Source of the DNA: Chondrus crispus
Lineage: Eukaryota; Rhodophyta; Florideophyceae; Gigartinales; Gigartinaceae
Reading direction: 5' to 3'
Length of the DNA: 64,000 nucleotides
Assembly: GCF_000350225.1 (NCBI RefSeq)
Contig: NW_005178485.1
Location: forward strand, 143,170-207,169
Shown: piece after piece, positions 62,346-64,000 of the stretch
Layout: each line of letters opens with the position of its first letter
Position numbering within the stretch: the first letter of the stretch is position 1
The notes under the pieces: model-generated
Told to the model about the DNA's origin: nothing
What the model saw: the letters and a program-made list of their open reading frames with translations, nothing else
The model's database searches: none
Translations under genes and position numbers: made by a program

Positions 62346-64000
62346 ATGCCGATACAGGAGGGAGCGCACGTCGAGGCCTCCGAAGGCCCGACGTTAGGAG
62401 AACAAGACACCGGGACAGCCGACGTCCCGGTGAGGGGTAACGATGGCGACGGGGGCAACGAGGACCGAAAAGATTCGGTCGACCCCCTGACTCCCGCGAG
62501 CCCAAGGTTGCCGGAGAAAGGTCCGTTTCGTACGGACTCGAGTAATCCGAGGGGCGTCACTGGTCCGCGGACGCCCCAAGGAAGGGGGAGAAGGAAACGC
62601 AAGCGGAGCCAGCACCGAAATCGAAGGCCCCGGCGGAACGACCTCACCGATAAGGTCGCCCCGAAGGTTGTCGACGGCGTCATTTGCCTTCTGACGTCGA
62701 AGATCTACAACGTTTTCGGCTCGATAGCCACAGAGGGAAATGCGTTTAAACCCCGCACGATCGCTGTTGATACGTGCTCGGGGTATAATCTGGTGAGGAA
62801 GGCCGACCTTCCCCCCGATTGGACGCGTTACGTCGTGCACGACGCACCTCTGCCACGACTGGCAGGCGCAAATAGCAACCCCCTCAAGCTTTCCGCCGTC
62901 GTCCGCCTGGCCGTGCGGTTGAGGAACACGGTGTTCCGAATTCCGTTCGTTGTCGCGGACCAGCTCGCCGTGCCGGTCCTTCTCGGCACGGCCTTCATCG
63001 ATACGCACGTGCGATGTATCGACATCGAAGCTCAACGAATGGAGCTACGCCAAGGCGGTTCCGTCGCCATCGTTGACGGAAAGGGGGAGTCGACTCCCCC
63101 TACCAGGCGACACGGGCGACACACGGGTCGGCCAGACGTACGCGAGGAGGCCCCGCAAGCGATCCGAATCGCCCGCTGGGTTACCATCCCCGCGATGTCA
63201 CAAGTCCGCGTGCGTGTGACAACCGCGGGGAGGGGCCTCGTGTTCCTGGAACCCAAGCCCTCACTCCAACACCGACATGGAGTGAGGCTGACGAATGGCG
63301 TCGCGGAGGTCGTACCGAATCGGACCTTCGACGTCATCGTCGCGAATTTCTCACGACGGGAAAGGAGGCTTCCGAAGCACACCGTCGTGGGATACGCGAA
63401 GCGCAACCCCCTCGCGATCCTCACTCCCGAACGTAAGGTCGCCGAGGGGATCGCTCACGCGCTACACCTGACCGACTTGACCGATCAAATCGATGGGGTA
63501 GGAGTTGGCCGATCCAACTCCGACAATAAGACCACTGCCGGGGACAGGGGGGTCGACCGGGACGAACGGTCACCTTTATGCCAACCGACGCCGAGGAGTA
63601 CTGTACTCCACCAGCAAAAGGATCCCGAAAATCCACCGATGGATTGGGAAAAAGAGATCGACCTGTCATACATCGACGATGACCAGCTCCGTGGCTGCGT
63701 ACTCGAGATGCTCCGTAAGCACTCGAGTCTGTCGAGCGGTGGGCTTGGAACGATCCAAGCCACGGAGCACCGCATTCCCCTCGACCCTGGAACGAAACCG
63801 ATTCGTTCTATGCCATATCGGAAGGGCCCGGCCATGCGCGAAATGGTCGCGAAGGAGGTCAACAAGATGTTAAACGCAGGGGTTATCGAACCCGCGAGCA
63901 CCGAGTGGGCGTCCCCCGTGGTGCTCGTACCGAAGAAAGACGGCTCTCTTCGGTTCTGCGTGGACTACCGGCGTCTCAACGCGAAGACCGCAGCGGATTC
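62346..64000 (+). CDS. element 3 pol, 5' part (protease, start of reverse transcriptase)
   Basis: From ATG 62346 the frame is open to the last base of the window (552 codons seen). A basic linker (GRGRRKRKRSQHRNRRPRRN) precedes a protease-like domain with AVDTCSGYNLVRKADL and PVLLGTAFIDTHV. A spacer leads to the RT front: EHRIPLDPGTKPIRSMPYRK, NKMLNAGVIEPASTEWASPV and VLVPKKDGSLRFCVDYRRLN. RT palm, RNase H and integrase must lie beyond the window. It is in a different frame from gag and starts 140 bp after the gag stop, so the element uses separate gag and pol frames. Confidence 0.88.
   Translation, partial: MPIQEGAHVEASEGPTLGEQDTGTADVPVRGNDGDGGNEDRKDSVDPLTPASPRLPEKGPFRTDSSNPRGVTGPRTPQGRGRRKRKRSQHRNRRPRRNDLTDKVAPKVVDGVICLLTSKIYNVFGSIATEGNAFKPRTIAVDTCSGYNLVRKADLPPDWTRYVVHDAPLPRLAGANSNPLKLSAVVRLAVRLRNTVFRIPFVVADQLAVPVLLGTAFIDTHVRCIDIEAQRMELRQGGSVAIVDGKGESTPPTRRHGRHTGRPDVREEAPQAIRIARWVTIPAMSQVRVRVTTAGRGLVFLEPKPSLQHRHGVRLTNGVAEVVPNRTFDVIVANFSRRERRLPKHTVVGYAKRNPLAILTPERKVAEGIAHALHLTDLTDQIDGVGVGRSNSDNKTTAGDRGVDRDERSPLCQPTPRSTVLHQQKDPENPPMDWEKEIDLSYIDDDQLRGCVLEMLRKHSSLSSGGLGTIQATEHRIPLDPGTKPIRSMPYRKGPAMREMVAKEVNKMLNAGVIEPASTEWASPVVLVPKKDGSLRFCVDYRRLNAKTAAD

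Larger units (their letters stand above)
58963..64000 (+). mobile_element. Ty3/gypsy element 3, runs off the window; looks whole as far as seen
   Basis: 5' LTR 58963-59554, primer-binding site 59556-59573, gag 59635-62205, and a pol frame open from 62346 to the end. It is more GC-rich and distinct from elements 1 and 2, though it shares the same primer site. It lies inside element 2's post-pol region, so it inserted later. The 3' half and 3' LTR are outside the window, so age by LTR comparison is not possible here. Confidence 0.88.

Overview
The window reads as nuclear DNA of a multicellular red alga; a carrageenophyte such as Chondrus is my best guess. The evidence is eukaryotic: a V-ATPase subunit H gene with GT-AG introns, a Fumble-type pantothenate kinase, long intronless reading frames, many LTR elements, and a decayed carbohydrate-sulfotransferase-like sequence. 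The species call is an inference; no rRNA or organelle marker is present.

Layout. 1-3590: Ty1/copia fossils in opposite orientations. 4116-4917: a 219-bp satellite. 5456-9424: an uninterrupted CACTA-like (Plavaka/Tnp2-type) transposase. 10020-13559: the two recognisable host genes, V-ATPase subunit H (+) and pantothenate kinase (-), convergent. 14590-21710: a minisatellite followed by three long unrecognised genes (+, -, +). 22027-23187: a copia gag-protease fossil. 23554-26854: a PIF/Harbinger element with inverted ends, a transposase and a convergent SAP plus Myb/SANT-like gene, followed by remains of a second such element (27070-28756).

28800-64000 is a nest of Ty3/gypsy elements. Element 1 (32909-47590, 14.7 kb) has two nearly identical LTRs and a CTGGC target duplication. 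It sits inside an older solo LTR of opposite orientation, which has its own CTTCG duplication (32133-47832). Element 2 (48647 onward) is a relative with its own 5' LTR; its 3' part is interrupted by element 3 (58963 to the window end), whose gag and pol frames are open as far as they can be read. All three share a primer-binding site that fits the 3' end of tRNA-Tyr.

The most interesting parts are: the three-gene cassette at 15.2-21.7 kb; element 1's 5.7-kb stretch between pol and the 3' LTR, which holds a captured sulfotransferase-like fragment and a long antisense reading frame; mosaic identity between elements 1 and 2; the in-frame TGA in the V-ATPase gene; and the pantothenate kinase that lacks its N-terminal ATP-binding half. 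Domain calls are by eye from translated sequence; no database search was possible.
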